Of a stretch of 64,000 bases of DNA, positions 17,194 through 26,631 are shown one piece after another. Made by a program: the position numbers and the translations under genes. Source of the DNA: Nocardia brasiliensis (GTDB taxonomy: Bacteria; Actinomycetota; Actinomycetes; Mycobacteriales; Mycobacteriaceae); NCBI RefSeq assembly GCF_011801125.1, contig NZ_CP046171.1, positions 6,014,001 to 6,078,000 of the forward strand, read 5' to 3'. Under the pieces are notes generated by a model. The model saw only the letters and a program-made list of their open reading frames with translations. It made no database searches and was not told the origin of the DNA. Every line of letters begins with the position of its first letter. Positions within the stretch are counted from its first letter, which is position 1.

Positions 17194-18726
17194 TCACACC
17201 GAGATCGCGGCGAGGTCGATGCCGCGCAGTGGTGCCGCGGCGACCCCGTGCACCCGCGGTGCCCACACCGCGTGGCCGTGGCCGGACCACAGCGGAGCCA
17301 GCGGAAGATCGCGGAGCAGTTGGTTTTCGGCGAGCCGATACAGTTGGGCGCCCTCGTCCGTGGCAGCCGCGGCGTCGGCGGCCGCGAGCAGTTCGGTGAA
17401 ACCGCCGTCGGTGTATCCGGCCGCACCGGCCAGCGCGGCCAGCACCTCGTGCGGACTGAACGTGTACCACGTGCGCGACACCACGAACGGTCCGTCGACG
17501 GGCGCGCGCACCGCATCGTCGCGTTGCCGCGCGGTGGCCTCGACCGCGAGCGCGCCCTGCCATTGCTCGGCCAGCATGCGAACCCAACCCTGCTGCCCGG
17601 CAGCGGCATACAGCGTGACCGGCCCGGTGAACGAAACCTGTCCGAGCATCGCCTTCGCCGCGGCCCCGTCGTGGTGACACGGACGGCAGGTGGCCGACCG
17701 ATCGCCCGGCGCGATGCCGGGCGGCAGCATGGCGTTCGCGGGATCGACCTGGCGCGCCAGCGGGCCCGCGGCCAACGCCGGGCGGTCCACCGCCATGGCG
17801 AACGCGAAGCGCGCTGCCGCGTCCTCGAACCGCTTGTCCGGCACCGGGAACGCCAGATAGTCGGCCTCGGGTAGCGGCCACATCACGTGCCGGTCGGCGA
17901 AATCGCGGTGCATCGCGTCGTGCCGCGCACCGGGGACCTCCGCGACCAGATCGAGCGTGCCCGCCTGCACTTGGTCGTACTGTGCCGCGGGCGTACCGAC
18001 CCGCACCTCGATCGCCTCGACCTTGCCCGCGGCCTCGTCGACCCGCACGAGTCGGCCGCCCGACCCCGGCCGCCACGGCGCGGCCAGCCGGAACGGCCCG
18101 TTGCCGATCGGCTGCGCGGTGAAACCGGCCCAGTCCCGGGAGGCCAGGACCGAGGCGGGCAACGGGACCAGCGCCTGCGCCGCGAGCACGGCAGGCACCT
18201 GGCCGAATGGCCGGTCGAGCACGATACGCACGGTGTAGTCGCTCGGTGCGCTGATCTCCTTCGCGCGCAGCACCTCGGTGAGCGCGGTAGCGCCCGCCCA
18301 CCGCTCCTCGACCACGGTGCGCCAGGTGTCCACATAGGTTTTCGCGGTCACGGGCGTCCCGTCGTGGAAGCGCCCGTCGGTGCGCAGGGTGATTTCCCAG
18401 GTGATCCGGTCCGCGGTGGTGATCGCCGCGGCGGCCCGAGGGGTAGTGCGCCCGGTGGCCGCGTCGTAGTCCACCAGCGGTGTCCACAGCGCGCCGACCA
18501 GCAGGCGGCCTGCCTGGTCCCGCACGTCGCCGGGGAGCAGGTTCGCCGGTTCGGTGATGCCGACGGTCAGGACACCGGGCCGCGCCGCTTCGCGCGTTTC
18601 GGCGCAGCCGGTACCGCAGACCAGCAGCGCGGTGCACAGGACTGCGAGCGGACCGCACCAGCCCTGCCGCTTCGACACCCGAGCGGCCAGTGCCCTTCGC
18701 ATCTGTATGGCGAGAAGTACCAGCAT
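17194..18726 (-). CDS. ABC transporter substrate-binding lipoprotein (family 5, peptide/nickel type)
   Basis: A 510-residue lipoprotein. The signal sequence ends with a lipobox (CGTGC, about residue 41). The family 5 fold signature is visible as LTVGITEPANLLPGD, LWTPLVDYDA, TWEITLRTDGRFHDGTPV, PIGNGPFRL and RFAFAMAVDR. It binds oligopeptides or similar ligands for import. No permease or ATPase genes are adjacent, so it must work with transporter parts encoded elsewhere. ATG 18726 is chosen because GGAGGG lies 6 bp upstream. An internal insertion (ATCRPCHHD) may form a cysteine-rich loop. Confidence 0.82.
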   Translation of the reverse strand: MLVLLAIQMRRALAARVSKRQGWCGPLAVLCTALLVCGTGCAETREAARPGVLTVGITEPANLLPGDVRDQAGRLLVGALWTPLVDYDAATGRTTPRAAAAITTADRITWEITLRTDGRFHDGTPVTAKTYVDTWRTVVEERWAGATALTEVLRAKEISAPSDYTVRIVLDRPFGQVPAVLAAQALVPLPASVLASRDWAGFTAQPIGNGPFRLAAPWRPGSGGRLVRVDEAAGKVEAIEVRVGTPAAQYDQVQAGTLDLVAEVPGARHDAMHRDFADRHVMWPLPEADYLAFPVPDKRFEDAAARFAFAMAVDRPALAAGPLARQVDPANAMLPPGIAPGDRSATCRPCHHDGAAAKAMLGQVSFTGPVTLYAAAGQQGWVRMLAEQWQGALAVEATARQRDDAVRAPVDGPFVVSRTWYTFSPHEVLAALAGAAGYTDGGFTELLAAADAAAATDEGAQLYRLAENQLLRDLPLAPLWSGHGHAVWAPRVHGVAAAPLRGIDLAAISV

Positions 18727-18861
18727 CATTCACCCTCCGCCGCGCGAATCACACACCTGCACCAGGCATCATGTGTCGCGCCGCGCGGAAGTTGCTCCCC
18801 AGTTGGGCCGTGACGATGTGGGTATCGCGAATTCGTCACGGCGGCACTTACAGTGAGGCTT

Positions 18862-18891
18862 CCCCGTGGCCGAGCATCCCCGGCCACGGGG
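18862..18891 (+). promoter_or_regulatory. Hairpin in the leader of the LVIVD-protein gene
   Basis: An 11-bp perfect inverted repeat (18862-18872 and 18881-18891, 8-nt loop) lies about 20 bp before the ribosome binding site of the downstream gene. It could stabilise the mRNA or restrict access to the ribosome site. It is not followed by a T-run, so termination is less likely. Confidence 0.4.
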
Positions 18892-18919
18892 GTGATCATT
18901 GGCCCGCTGGGAGGTAGTC

Positions 18920-20266
18920 GTGCGCCGCTGGTTGCTCCGGTCGTCTCTGCTGTTGGTCACCCTCACCGCGACGCTCGCCGCGACCACGGTGCCCGCGATG
19001 GCCTGCGGTGCGGAGGAGACGCACGGCAGGCTTGCCGCGCCGACGGGCACGCCCGGCGCGCAGAAGAACGTCAAGGCGGTCGGCAATGTCCCCGACGCAC
19101 AGGGCGCGATCGCGTTGCAGTTCCTCCAGTACGGCACCCGGGACGTCATGGTCGTCTCGGGCGAGTTCGGGTTGAAAACCTATGACCTGACCGCGAATCC
19201 GGCGGCGCCGAAGCTCATCGGCAAGCTGGACCTGCCCGGCATGTGGGAGACCGAGGACACCGAGGTCGACCCGGTGCGCAAGCGCGTCTTCCTCTCCCGC
19301 GATCCCCGTGCCTTCGGCGGCAATGTGCGCACGGGTGAGTCCGGCGTCTACATCGTGGATCTGGCGAACCCGGAGAAGCCGGCCGTGCTGAGCTACGTCA
19401 AGGTGCCGGCGGGTCACACCACCAGTTGCGTCAACGACTGCCAGTATCTATGGACCGGCGGGCCCGCCAAGGCCGACAGCCAGCCCGCCGAGTGGGGCGG
19501 TCGCCCGATCTGGGTCACCGACATCCGAGATCCGCGGCGGCCGAAGGTCTTTCCGCAACCGATCGAGCTGGCGCGCAACGACGGCAAGACCGACTATGTG
19601 CACGACGTGCAGATCGATGCGGCCGGCGTCGCCTGGGCCTCTGGCCGCGGCGGCGTGCGCGGCTACTGGACCGAAGGCATGCACAAGGACCCGGTGACCG
19701 GCAAGCTCCGCACGGCATCGGCGACCGACCCGGTCCCCTACGCAGGCGGCGGGATCAACGAGACGGCCGCGCCGTCGAGGTTCATGCACAACAGCTTTCG
19801 ACCGGTCGGCGGCCGGGCGCAGGACGGTGGCGGTGCCGGGCGCTGGGGCGACGGGAACCTGATCTTCGCCACCGAGGAGAGCTTCCTCGACGGCTGTGCC
19901 GGTGACGGCGTGCTGGTGATCGCGTCGCTGAAGGGGTCCTACGGCGGCGAGGGCTGGCGGTCCACCCCGCAGAAACCCTATCGACTCGAGACCGTCGGCA
20001 CCTGGGGCGTCGCGGGCCAGGAGGGCAGCGACCCGGCCTCGGGCGACTGCTCGGCGCACTACTTCGACGTCCGCGGCACGGTGCTGGTGCAGTCGTTCTA
20101 CGCCCAGGGCACGCGGTTCCTCGATATCAGCGACCCGACCAACCCGAAGCAGATCGCCTACTACCGTCCCGCCGACGCCGCCGCCTGGGCGCCCTACTGG
20201 CACCGCGGTTTCGCCTACGTGGCCGACAACAACCGCGGCATCGACATCCTCCAGCTCACCGTCTGA
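18920..20266 (+). CDS. Secreted LVIVD-repeat beta-propeller protein
   Basis: A 448-residue exported protein. The start GTG 18920 follows GGGAGG by 6 bp. Residues 1-33 are a signal peptide. The mature part contains LVIVD-like blades: VSGEFGLKTYDLTANP, GVYIVDLANPEKP, IWVTDIRDPRRPKV, FLDISDPTNPKQI, and a final FAYVADNNRGIDILQL. This predicts a beta-propeller, probably cell-surface or secreted, possibly binding ligands or metals. Function is unknown. It is the last gene before the biosynthetic cluster and is followed by a strong terminator. Confidence 0.8.
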   Translation: MRRWLLRSSLLLVTLTATLAATTVPAMACGAEETHGRLAAPTGTPGAQKNVKAVGNVPDAQGAIALQFLQYGTRDVMVVSGEFGLKTYDLTANPAAPKLIGKLDLPGMWETEDTEVDPVRKRVFLSRDPRAFGGNVRTGESGVYIVDLANPEKPAVLSYVKVPAGHTTSCVNDCQYLWTGGPAKADSQPAEWGGRPIWVTDIRDPRRPKVFPQPIELARNDGKTDYVHDVQIDAAGVAWASGRGGVRGYWTEGMHKDPVTGKLRTASATDPVPYAGGGINETAAPSRFMHNSFRPVGGRAQDGGGAGRWGDGNLIFATEESFLDGCAGDGVLVIASLKGSYGGEGWRSTPQKPYRLETVGTWGVAGQEGSDPASGDCSAHYFDVRGTVLVQSFYAQGTRFLDISDPTNPKQIAYYRPADAAAWAPYWHRGFAYVADNNRGIDILQLTV

Positions 20267-20291
20267 GCGCACCGGCGCACAACGCACAAAA

Positions 20292-20325
20292 GCCGCCCCG
20301 CACACGAAAACGTATGCGGGGCGGC
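20292..20325. terminator. Bidirectional terminator at the left border of the gene cluster
   Basis: An 11-bp perfect inverted repeat (20292-20302 and 20315-20325, 12-nt loop containing GAAAA) lies between the convergent stop codons at 20266 and 20336. It insulates the cluster from the upstream genes. Confidence 0.85.
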
Positions 20326-20335
20326 GTAAGTGGGC

Positions 20336-21724
20336 TCAGCGGTCGATGACCTGGTCGAGCAGGGTCGGCGCGATACCGAGATAGTTCCGCGGCCGTAGCA
20401 GCTCGCGGATCTGCTCGGCGTCCAGATGCGCGCTGACCGTCGGCGAGGCGGACAGTACCTCGGCCAGCGACGCGCCGGACTCCTCGGCCTCGAAGGCGGC
20501 GGCCTGCAACACCTTCTTCGCCTGCACGCGACCGAGCAGCGGCGTCAGGCGGATGGACAGTCGCTCCGAGACCAGCTGGCCGTGGCTCATGGCGAGGATC
20601 TCGCTCATCCGCGCGGTGTCGGCACGCAAACCGTCGGCCAGTTCGGCGGCGGTGTGCGCGCTGCCGCCGACCAGCAGCAGGCATTCCCGCAGCGGCTGCC
20701 ACTCGGCGTGCCAGGCGCCGGGCGAGCGTTCGTCCTCGGCGAGCATCGCGGTGAACAGCGTGGACGCCAGCGCGGGCACCTGGAGCGAGGCGGACCGGAT
20801 CATGGTGGCGAGCACGGGATTACGCTTCTGCGGCATCGCCGAGGACTCGCCGCGCCCGGCCGCGGCCGGCTCGTACACCTCCATGACCTCGGTCCTGGCC
20901 TGCGAGAGCACGTCGACCGCGAACTTGCCGAGCGCGCCCGAGGTGGTGGCCAGCGCCGCGGCGAGATCGGCGAGCGGGGTCCGGACGCTGTGCCATGGCG
21001 CCGCGCTGGCAGTGAGCGAGAGTTCCGCGGCGAACTCCTCGGTCAGCCTGGCATAGATCTGTCCGGGGCTCGCGTCCGCGAGCGGGCCGCCGCTGCGCCG
21101 GGCGCACTCCACGTAGGACGCGAAAGTCCCCGCCGCACCGCCCAGTTGAACGGGCAAGCCCTGCGCCCGCAGCTGCCGCAGCCGCGCGGCAGCGGCGAGC
21201 AACCCCTGGATCCAGGTGGTGACCCTGGCGCCGAAGGTCGTCGGAACCGCGTGCATGCCAAGGGTTCTCGCGGCGATGACGGTATCGCGATGCTGATCGG
21301 CCAGCCGGGACAGCGAGTCGATGCTCGCCTCCACATCCGCGCTGATCACCGTCAGCGCCCGCGCCGCGACCAGCATCGACGCGGTGTCGAAGATGTCCTG
21401 ACTGGTCGAGCCCCAGTGCACGTGGTCGGCTGCGGCCGGGTCGATTTCGCCGACCACGCGCTGCAACTGCTGCACGAACGACACCACCGGGTTCGCGGCG
21501 CCGCGCGCGGCCGTGGCGATCGCGCGGGCATCGAAGCGATGGGCGCCGACCGCCGCGGTGATCTGTCCTACGGCGTCGACCGGAATCAGGCCGAGCCGTG
21601 CCTGCGCGCGGGCCAGCGCCAGCTCGACCTCGAGCATCGCCTCGAGCCAGGCATCGTCGGACACCACCGACTCCACCGGCACGCCCGCCCGCACCGGAGC
21701 GAGCAGTCCCCTATCGATGACCAT
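20336..21724 (-). CDS. creD-like: Nitrosuccinate lyase-like protein (CreD-type, fumarase/aspartase superfamily)
   Basis: A 462-residue lyase of the adenylosuccinate lyase/PcaB superfamily. The signature GESSAMPQKRNP (residues 292-303) with the catalytic Ser loop, the HWGSTSQD motif (103-110) and GMHAVPTTFG (156-165) are intact. Alone it could be a PcaB- or PurB-like enzyme. The gene overlaps the FAD monooxygenase gene by 14 bp, the creE-creD partnership known from cremeomycin and related clusters. In those, CreD splits nitrosuccinate to fumarate and nitrous acid. No other protocatechuate or purine genes are near. The assignment to nitrite formation is therefore from family plus context. Confidence 0.8.
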   Translation of the reverse strand: MVIDRGLLAPVRAGVPVESVVSDDAWLEAMLEVELALARAQARLGLIPVDAVGQITAAVGAHRFDARAIATAARGAANPVVSFVQQLQRVVGEIDPAAADHVHWGSTSQDIFDTASMLVAARALTVISADVEASIDSLSRLADQHRDTVIAARTLGMHAVPTTFGARVTTWIQGLLAAAARLRQLRAQGLPVQLGGAAGTFASYVECARRSGGPLADASPGQIYARLTEEFAAELSLTASAAPWHSVRTPLADLAAALATTSGALGKFAVDVLSQARTEVMEVYEPAAAGRGESSAMPQKRNPVLATMIRSASLQVPALASTLFTAMLAEDERSPGAWHAEWQPLRECLLLVGGSAHTAAELADGLRADTARMSEILAMSHGQLVSERLSIRLTPLLGRVQAKKVLQAAAFEAEESGASLAEVLSASPTVSAHLDAEQIRELLRPRNYLGIAPTLLDQVIDR

Positions 21725-23801
21725 CGGCGTAATCCTTTCGCGGCAGCGGGCCTGCCGCTGTCCGATATGCGTCGAGAATGGTGCGCGCGACGCTGTCGCT
21801 GTCGGACAGCGTCACCGAGTTCACTCCGGGCCGCGGTCCGGCCGCGGTGACCCAGTGCACGGCCTCGGTGGGCACACCGACGGCGAAGCGGCGCGGATGC
21901 GGGCGACCGGTGGCATCGAGCACCGCGTGCGAGTCACGGGCCACCTCTAGCCCCCCGGTGCGGTAGTGACTGCCGTCGGGGTTCGTCAGCGTGAAGCCGC
22001 GAATATCCTTCGACCGCAGCAGGTTACGCAGCAGCACGTCGCCGGTGGCCCGCAGGTCCGGCTCGGGCAGTCTGGCGTCGATGAGCACGCTTCCGGTGAC
22101 CGTCGAGCCCGCCACCATGGGCGAACTCGCGACGAAGCACCCCGCCTCGGCGTCGAGCCGGACCCGCATGCCGGGACCGACGATCCGCACGACGCCCGCT
22201 CTGATCAGCGCCGCGAGTTCGGCGATCCGCGCGGTGGGCGGGCCGATCGAGAGGAAGGCGTTCAACGGCGTGTACCAGCCGTCGAGGTCGTCGCGGTAGG
22301 ACTCGCCGGTGATGCCGCCGTGGTCGACGATCAGCCGGACCTCGTTGCGCAGGTCGCGCAGCACGTCCAGGGTCGCCTTGACCGGGCCGCGCACATTGCC
22401 GAGCCGGGCATTGCGCACGTCGGCGTCGAGGTAGTCGACCAGCCAGCGGTGGAATTCGGCGACGTCGCCGAACCGGCGGCCCGCGGTCGGATCACCGAGC
22501 AGCTCCCAATCCCAGCGCTGCTGCGGCGTGATCCCGTATTCGTCGAGGATCGACGCGGCCGCCCGCTCGGTCGGCGCCGCGAGATAGCGCGCGCGGAAAC
22601 CACGCAGTTCGCGCGGGCTGATTCGGTCGTCGATCACCAGCGAGTAGTAGACCGTCTCCACCTCGCGCGCGACCAGCGGCCATACGTCGCGGCGAAACGA
22701 GATATCGCCGAAACGATCGGCCCTGCTGCGCAATTCGGCGATCCGCACCGGGTCGAGCAGGGTGGGAATGTGGCGCTCGTCGATGCCCTTCTGGTTCTCC
22801 CCGCGCGCGTGGTGCGGCACGCCGCGACGGCAGCCGGCCACGATCAACGGCTCGCGCCCGGACGGAATGTACTCCAGCACCCCGTCCACGTCGGACTGCT
22901 TGAAGCGGCCGTCGCGGCCGACCGTCAGCAGGGCCATGTAGTCGAAGAAGGTGAGGCCGAGCCCGCGGATGATGGTGGTCGCGCGCTCCGGGACCTGATC
23001 GATGTCGACATCGGCGGCGTTGACCGGGGCGATGTGCAGCAGTCCCAGCTGTCGCACCTGTTCGGCGGGCCAGCCGGGATCGACCGGCTGGCGCGGCGAC
23101 ACGTGGCCCTGCGCGAGCACGACGGCGTCCAGCGACTCGATGCGCTCGCCCGTATTCAGCGTGAGCTCTTGGCGACCCGTCGGGTCGTCACGCAGATCGG
23201 TCGCGGTGGCGGTGAGTTCGTGGGTGCGCACCCAGCCCGCGTACCGGTCGCGGATGTGCTCGTAGGCCCAGCGCAGGTAGTAGCCGTAGATGGCGCGGGT
23301 GGGATAGGTGTTGGGCGCGGTGCGGCAGGCCTCGGCGTAGAACTCGTCGGGCAGGTCGGCGAAATTGCCGACCTTCGCCAGGAAGCTCGTCCATTCGTAG
23401 AGGCTCGGCCCCGGCACCACGGGACCTTCCATCGCGACGCTGTCGTCGGTGAAGATCGTCACCTGGGAGGCGACCGTATTCATCAGCAGATGCCGGGATT
23501 GGTCGGTGCGCCAGACCGATCCGGTGCCGACCTTGGTCGAATCGATGAGAAAGATCTCGGTGGCGAAGCGCTCGCCGTTGCGCACGATATTGGCGCAGAT
23601 CCGCTCGTAGCAGCTCAGCCCGCGCGGGCCGACCCCGACCACCGCGATGCGCAGTGCCTCCGGTGCGCCGGAGCGCTCGGGACGCGGGTATCTTCGCAGC
23701 GTCTCGGGAAAGAGCACCACGGCCGAGTGCGCACCGTCGTCGAGATCTTCGCCGCCGGTGGCAGTTGTCAGTTCACGGGTTCCTAGCTGGTGGCTGGACA
23801 C
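21711..23801 (-). CDS. creE-like: FAD-dependent L-aspartate N-oxygenase-like protein (CreE-type)
   Basis: A 696-residue FAD/NAD(P)-binding protein. After about 50 poorly structured residues comes the dinucleotide-binding motif VVGVGPRGLSCYERI, then DSTKVGTGSVWRTDQS and MNTVASQVTIFTDDS, typical of the NAD_binding_9 type FAD protein family to which CreE belongs. CreE oxidises aspartate through N-hydroxyaspartate to nitrosuccinate using NADPH and O2. GTG 23801 is chosen for the AAGG upstream; the longer start would add 27 residues. Coupling to the CreD-like lyase by overlap is the best evidence for function. A lone member of this family would be annotated only as FAD/NAD(P)-binding. Confidence 0.78.
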   Translation of the reverse strand: MSSHQLGTRELTTATGGEDLDDGAHSAVVLFPETLRRYPRPERSGAPEALRIAVVGVGPRGLSCYERICANIVRNGERFATEIFLIDSTKVGTGSVWRTDQSRHLLMNTVASQVTIFTDDSVAMEGPVVPGPSLYEWTSFLAKVGNFADLPDEFYAEACRTAPNTYPTRAIYGYYLRWAYEHIRDRYAGWVRTHELTATATDLRDDPTGRQELTLNTGERIESLDAVVLAQGHVSPRQPVDPGWPAEQVRQLGLLHIAPVNAADVDIDQVPERATTIIRGLGLTFFDYMALLTVGRDGRFKQSDVDGVLEYIPSGREPLIVAGCRRGVPHHARGENQKGIDERHIPTLLDPVRIAELRSRADRFGDISFRRDVWPLVAREVETVYYSLVIDDRISPRELRGFRARYLAAPTERAAASILDEYGITPQQRWDWELLGDPTAGRRFGDVAEFHRWLVDYLDADVRNARLGNVRGPVKATLDVLRDLRNEVRLIVDHGGITGESYRDDLDGWYTPLNAFLSIGPPTARIAELAALIRAGVVRIVGPGMRVRLDAEAGCFVASSPMVAGSTVTGSVLIDARLPEPDLRATGDVLLRNLLRSKDIRGFTLTNPDGSHYRTGGLEVARDSHAVLDATGRPHPRRFAVGVPTEAVHWVTAAGPRPGVNSVTLSDSDSVARTILDAYRTAAGPLPRKDYADGHR

Positions 23802-23886
23802 GGTGTCACCTTCATCAGTTCGCCCTTGGCGATGCGGGTTACAGACACGGACCTGGCCATGTCCTGATACAGCTGTGCGCACAGCG

Positions 23887-25356
23887 CTAGATGGTCACCT
23901 TTTCGGGGCGCGATTCCACTACGGCGTCCGCCTCTTCGCCGCGGGTGTTGACCGTGCGCAGTGCGGTCAGCGCGCCGACCACCGCGAAGATCGCGGCGAC
24001 CAGCAGCGCGCGCCGGAATCCGGCGGTCGTCGCGTCCAGCGGCAGCGCACCGTGCCCGAGTTCGGTGTTGGTGTGCGAGATGGAGATCGCGGTGAGCACG
24101 GCGACACCGATGGCGACACCGAGTTGCTGTGCGGTGCTGAGCAATGCGGCCGCCAGACCCGCCTTGTCCGCGGGCACGCCCGCGTTGGCCGCGGTGGTGT
24201 TGGCGACGAACACCGCGGCCGAGCCGGCGGCCGTGATCATCAGGCCGGGCAGCAGATCCGACAGATAAGCTCCGTCGGTCGGGATCTGCGCCAGCAGGAA
24301 GATGCCGATGCCGGTGACGATCGAGCCGACGATGATCACCGGGCGGGTTCCGGTGCGCGGCACGATCTTCGTCGTCACACCCGAGACCACCACGATGGTC
24401 GCGCTGAACGGCAGGTAGGCCAGGCCGGCCTTGATCTCGCCCCAGCCGAGCACTTCCTGGGTGTAGAGGGTGATGAAGAAGAACAGCGACATCATGCCCG
24501 CGGCGACCAGCATCTGCGTGACATCGGCGGCGCCGAGACCACGGATGCGGAAGATCGTCAGCGGCACCAGCGGATTCGAGATCTTGTGCTCGTTGACCAC
24601 GAACCCGACCAGCAGCGCGGCCGCCGCCGCCAGCACGAGCACCGTGCGGGCACTGCCCCAGCCGTGCTCCGGTGCCTCGACCAGGCCGTAGACCAGGGTC
24701 ATCAGACCACCGGTGCCGAGCGCGGTGCCCAGGATGTCGAAGCTGCCGCGGATGTCGTTGCGCCGGTCGCTGGGCACCAGCAGCGGCAGCACGATCAGGA
24801 TCAGGACGCAGACCGGAACGTTGACGTAGAACACCCAGCGCCAGCCGGGCCCCTGGGTGATCAGACCACCGAGCAGCAGCCCGGATGCCGCGCCGAGACC
24901 GGCGATGCCTGCCCACACACCGAGCGCGGTACTGCGATCGGTGCCGCTGCGGAAGCTGGTGGTCAGGATCGACAGCGCGGCGGGCAGCATGAGCGCGGCG
25001 CCGATGCCCTGGGTGAACCGGGCGCCGATCAGCAGTTCGCTGTTCTGCGCCACACCCGCGGCGGCCGAGGAGATCCCGATGATGGCGGTGCCCGCGATCA
25101 GGATGCGACGCCGCCCGAGCAGGTCGGCCAGGCGCCCGCCGAGCAGCATGAGCCCGCCGTAGGTCAGCAGGTAACCGGTGGTGATCCATTGCAGTGTCGA
25201 CACCGACAGACCCATCTCGCCCTGGATGGCAGGGAGCGCGAGATTGACGATCGAACTGTCGACGAAGTCGAGAAACGCGGCCGTGCACAGCAGCACCAGC
25301 GTGAGCTTGCCGCGGCGGGTCGCGAGAAATGACGGTGACTCGGTAGGTGCACTCAC
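23887..25356 (-). CDS. MFS exporter (DHA2, 14 transmembrane helices)
   Basis: A 489-residue drug:H+ antiporter of the EmrB/QacA type. Motif A (GRLADLLGRRR), motif C-like GLGAASGLLLGG in helix 5 and about 14 hydrophobic segments are visible. GTG 25356 is the most plausible start, behind AGAGAGA. It sits between the ketosynthase and the creE-like gene on the same strand and probably exports the cluster product or gives self-resistance. Confidence 0.88.
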   Translation of the reverse strand: MSAPTESPSFLATRRGKLTLVLLCTAAFLDFVDSSIVNLALPAIQGEMGLSVSTLQWITTGYLLTYGGLMLLGGRLADLLGRRRILIAGTAIIGISSAAAGVAQNSELLIGARFTQGIGAALMLPAALSILTTSFRSGTDRSTALGVWAGIAGLGAASGLLLGGLITQGPGWRWVFYVNVPVCVLILIVLPLLVPSDRRNDIRGSFDILGTALGTGGLMTLVYGLVEAPEHGWGSARTVLVLAAAAALLVGFVVNEHKISNPLVPLTIFRIRGLGAADVTQMLVAAGMMSLFFFITLYTQEVLGWGEIKAGLAYLPFSATIVVVSGVTTKIVPRTGTRPVIIVGSIVTGIGIFLLAQIPTDGAYLSDLLPGLMITAAGSAAVFVANTTAANAGVPADKAGLAAALLSTAQQLGVAIGVAVLTAISISHTNTELGHGALPLDATTAGFRRALLVAAIFAVVGALTALRTVNTRGEEADAVVESRPEKVTI

Positions 25357-25411
25357 TACGCTGTCTCTCTTTCCGGGATGAATGAAGTCGTAATTCGGAT
25401 ATGCGGCCGGG

Positions 25412-26389
25412 TCACCACTCGACGAGGGTGAGTCCCACCGCCATTCCGCCCCCGAAACCGACGAGCAGAACCTTGTCGCCGGAGCGAATTCCACCCGTGC
25501 GTACCGCATTGTCGAGGGTTATCGGTATCGACGCGGCTCCGGTGTTCCCGTAATAGCGAACCGTCGTGTGCATAGTGGCGTTGACCAGGCCGAGTTCCTC
25601 CGCGAGTTCAGCCAGCATGACGCCGTTGGCCTGGTGCGGGATCAGGTGCGTGATGTCGTCCGGATTCACCCCGGCGTCGTGCAGGAATTGCTTGACCAGC
25701 ACCGGCAGCGAGCCGTTGACGAACGCCCGGACACCGCGGCCGTCCATGGTGAAGTACTGCGCGCCGAGTTCGTGCGCGGCCGGGTCGTACGGCCTGCGGC
25801 TACCGCCGGCAGGCACCTGGATCAGCGAGGTCATCTCGCCGAAGGTGTGCAGGCCGAACCGGCGCAGCCCGCCGGACTCGGACGGCCCGAGCACCACCGC
25901 GCCCGCACCGTCACCGAACAGGACCACCGTGCGGCGGTCGGCCGGGTTGAGGATCCTGGAGTAGACGTCGGCGCCCACGACCAGCCCGTATCCCCCGCCG
26001 GCGCGGGCGAGGGCGGCCTCGACGGTGGACAGCGCGAAGACGAAGCCGGAGCACACCGCGTTCACGTCGAACGCCGATGCGCCGCGGGCGCCCAGGCTGT
26101 GCTGGACGAACGCGGCGGTGGGTGGTTGCGGATGATCCGGCGTCGAGGTCGCGACCACGATCGCGCTCACCTCGTCCGCGCCGATCCCCGCGGCCGCCAG
26201 CGCCGCCGCGGCCGCCCGTGTCGCCAGGTCGGAGCTCGCCTGGTCCGGCAGCGCCCAGCGCCGCTCGCGGATAGCGGTCTTGCGGATGATCCAGGCGCTG
26301 TCGACGCCGGCGCCGGACCCGACCTCGTCGTTCGACACGATGCGCTGCGGCAGATAGGACCCGGTGCCGAGCACGGCGATGTTGTTCAC
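25412..26389 (-). CDS. FabH-like 3-oxoacyl-ACP synthase III (KASIII)
   Basis: A 325-residue thiolase-fold enzyme starting at GTG 26389, with AGGAGG 8 bp upstream. The Cys-His-Asn triad is complete: NAVCSGF (Cys), PHQANG (His), YYGNTGAAS (Asn), and the C-terminal GFGGGMAVGLTLVEW matches FabH. No acyl carrier protein or other ketosynthase is nearby, so the protein may use CoA substrates or act as an acyl transferase, as KASIII-like enzymes in natural-product clusters can. It may join an acyl unit to the aromatic amine or extend it; this is inference. Confidence 0.88.
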   Translation of the reverse strand: MNNIAVLGTGSYLPQRIVSNDEVGSGAGVDSAWIIRKTAIRERRWALPDQASSDLATRAAAAALAAAGIGADEVSAIVVATSTPDHPQPPTAAFVQHSLGARGASAFDVNAVCSGFVFALSTVEAALARAGGGYGLVVGADVYSRILNPADRRTVVLFGDGAGAVVLGPSESGGLRRFGLHTFGEMTSLIQVPAGGSRRPYDPAAHELGAQYFTMDGRGVRAFVNGSLPVLVKQFLHDAGVNPDDITHLIPHQANGVMLAELAEELGLVNATMHTTVRYYGNTGAASIPITLDNAVRTGGIRSGDKVLLVGFGGGMAVGLTLVEW

Positions 26390-26631
26390 GTGCGGTTCCT
26401 CCTGGCATGAATGGCGTCGACGGCGGCCGAATATTCGGCCGCGGCGCATCCGCAATAGCACGGCGTGCGCTGGTCCGCGCAGCTGGAATTCGCTGCCGGA
26501 TATGCTGGTTTCCGCGGCCGTTCCGCGAGATCTTGGCGCATGATGATCCACCGTTGTTTCTGCTCGAATAAAACAGGCACCGGCCGCCGGAGGTGCTATT
26601 TCCGGACGGCCGGTGCATCAGGGGTGGCAGG
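26390..26631. promoter_or_regulatory. Probable promoter region of the ketosynthase-MFS-creED operon
   Basis: These 242 bp carry the terminator of the upstream acyltransferase gene (26577-26616), then about 190 bp of AT-richer DNA before the ketosynthase start codon, so a new transcription unit probably starts here and runs through ketosynthase, MFS, creE and creD. No exact -10/-35 can be claimed. Confidence 0.45.
26577..26616 (-). terminator. Rho-independent-like terminator after the acyltransferase gene
   Basis: A 15-bp stem with one bulged base (arms 26577-26591 and 26601-26616) is followed, reading the minus strand, by CTGTTTTATT. It lies 16 bp beyond the acyltransferase stop codon. Confidence 0.85.

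Noticed and set aside
20336..21724. Protocatechuate (PcaB) or purine (PurB) lyase
   Set aside because: No other pca or pur genes nearby, and the gene overlaps a CreE-type FAD protein.
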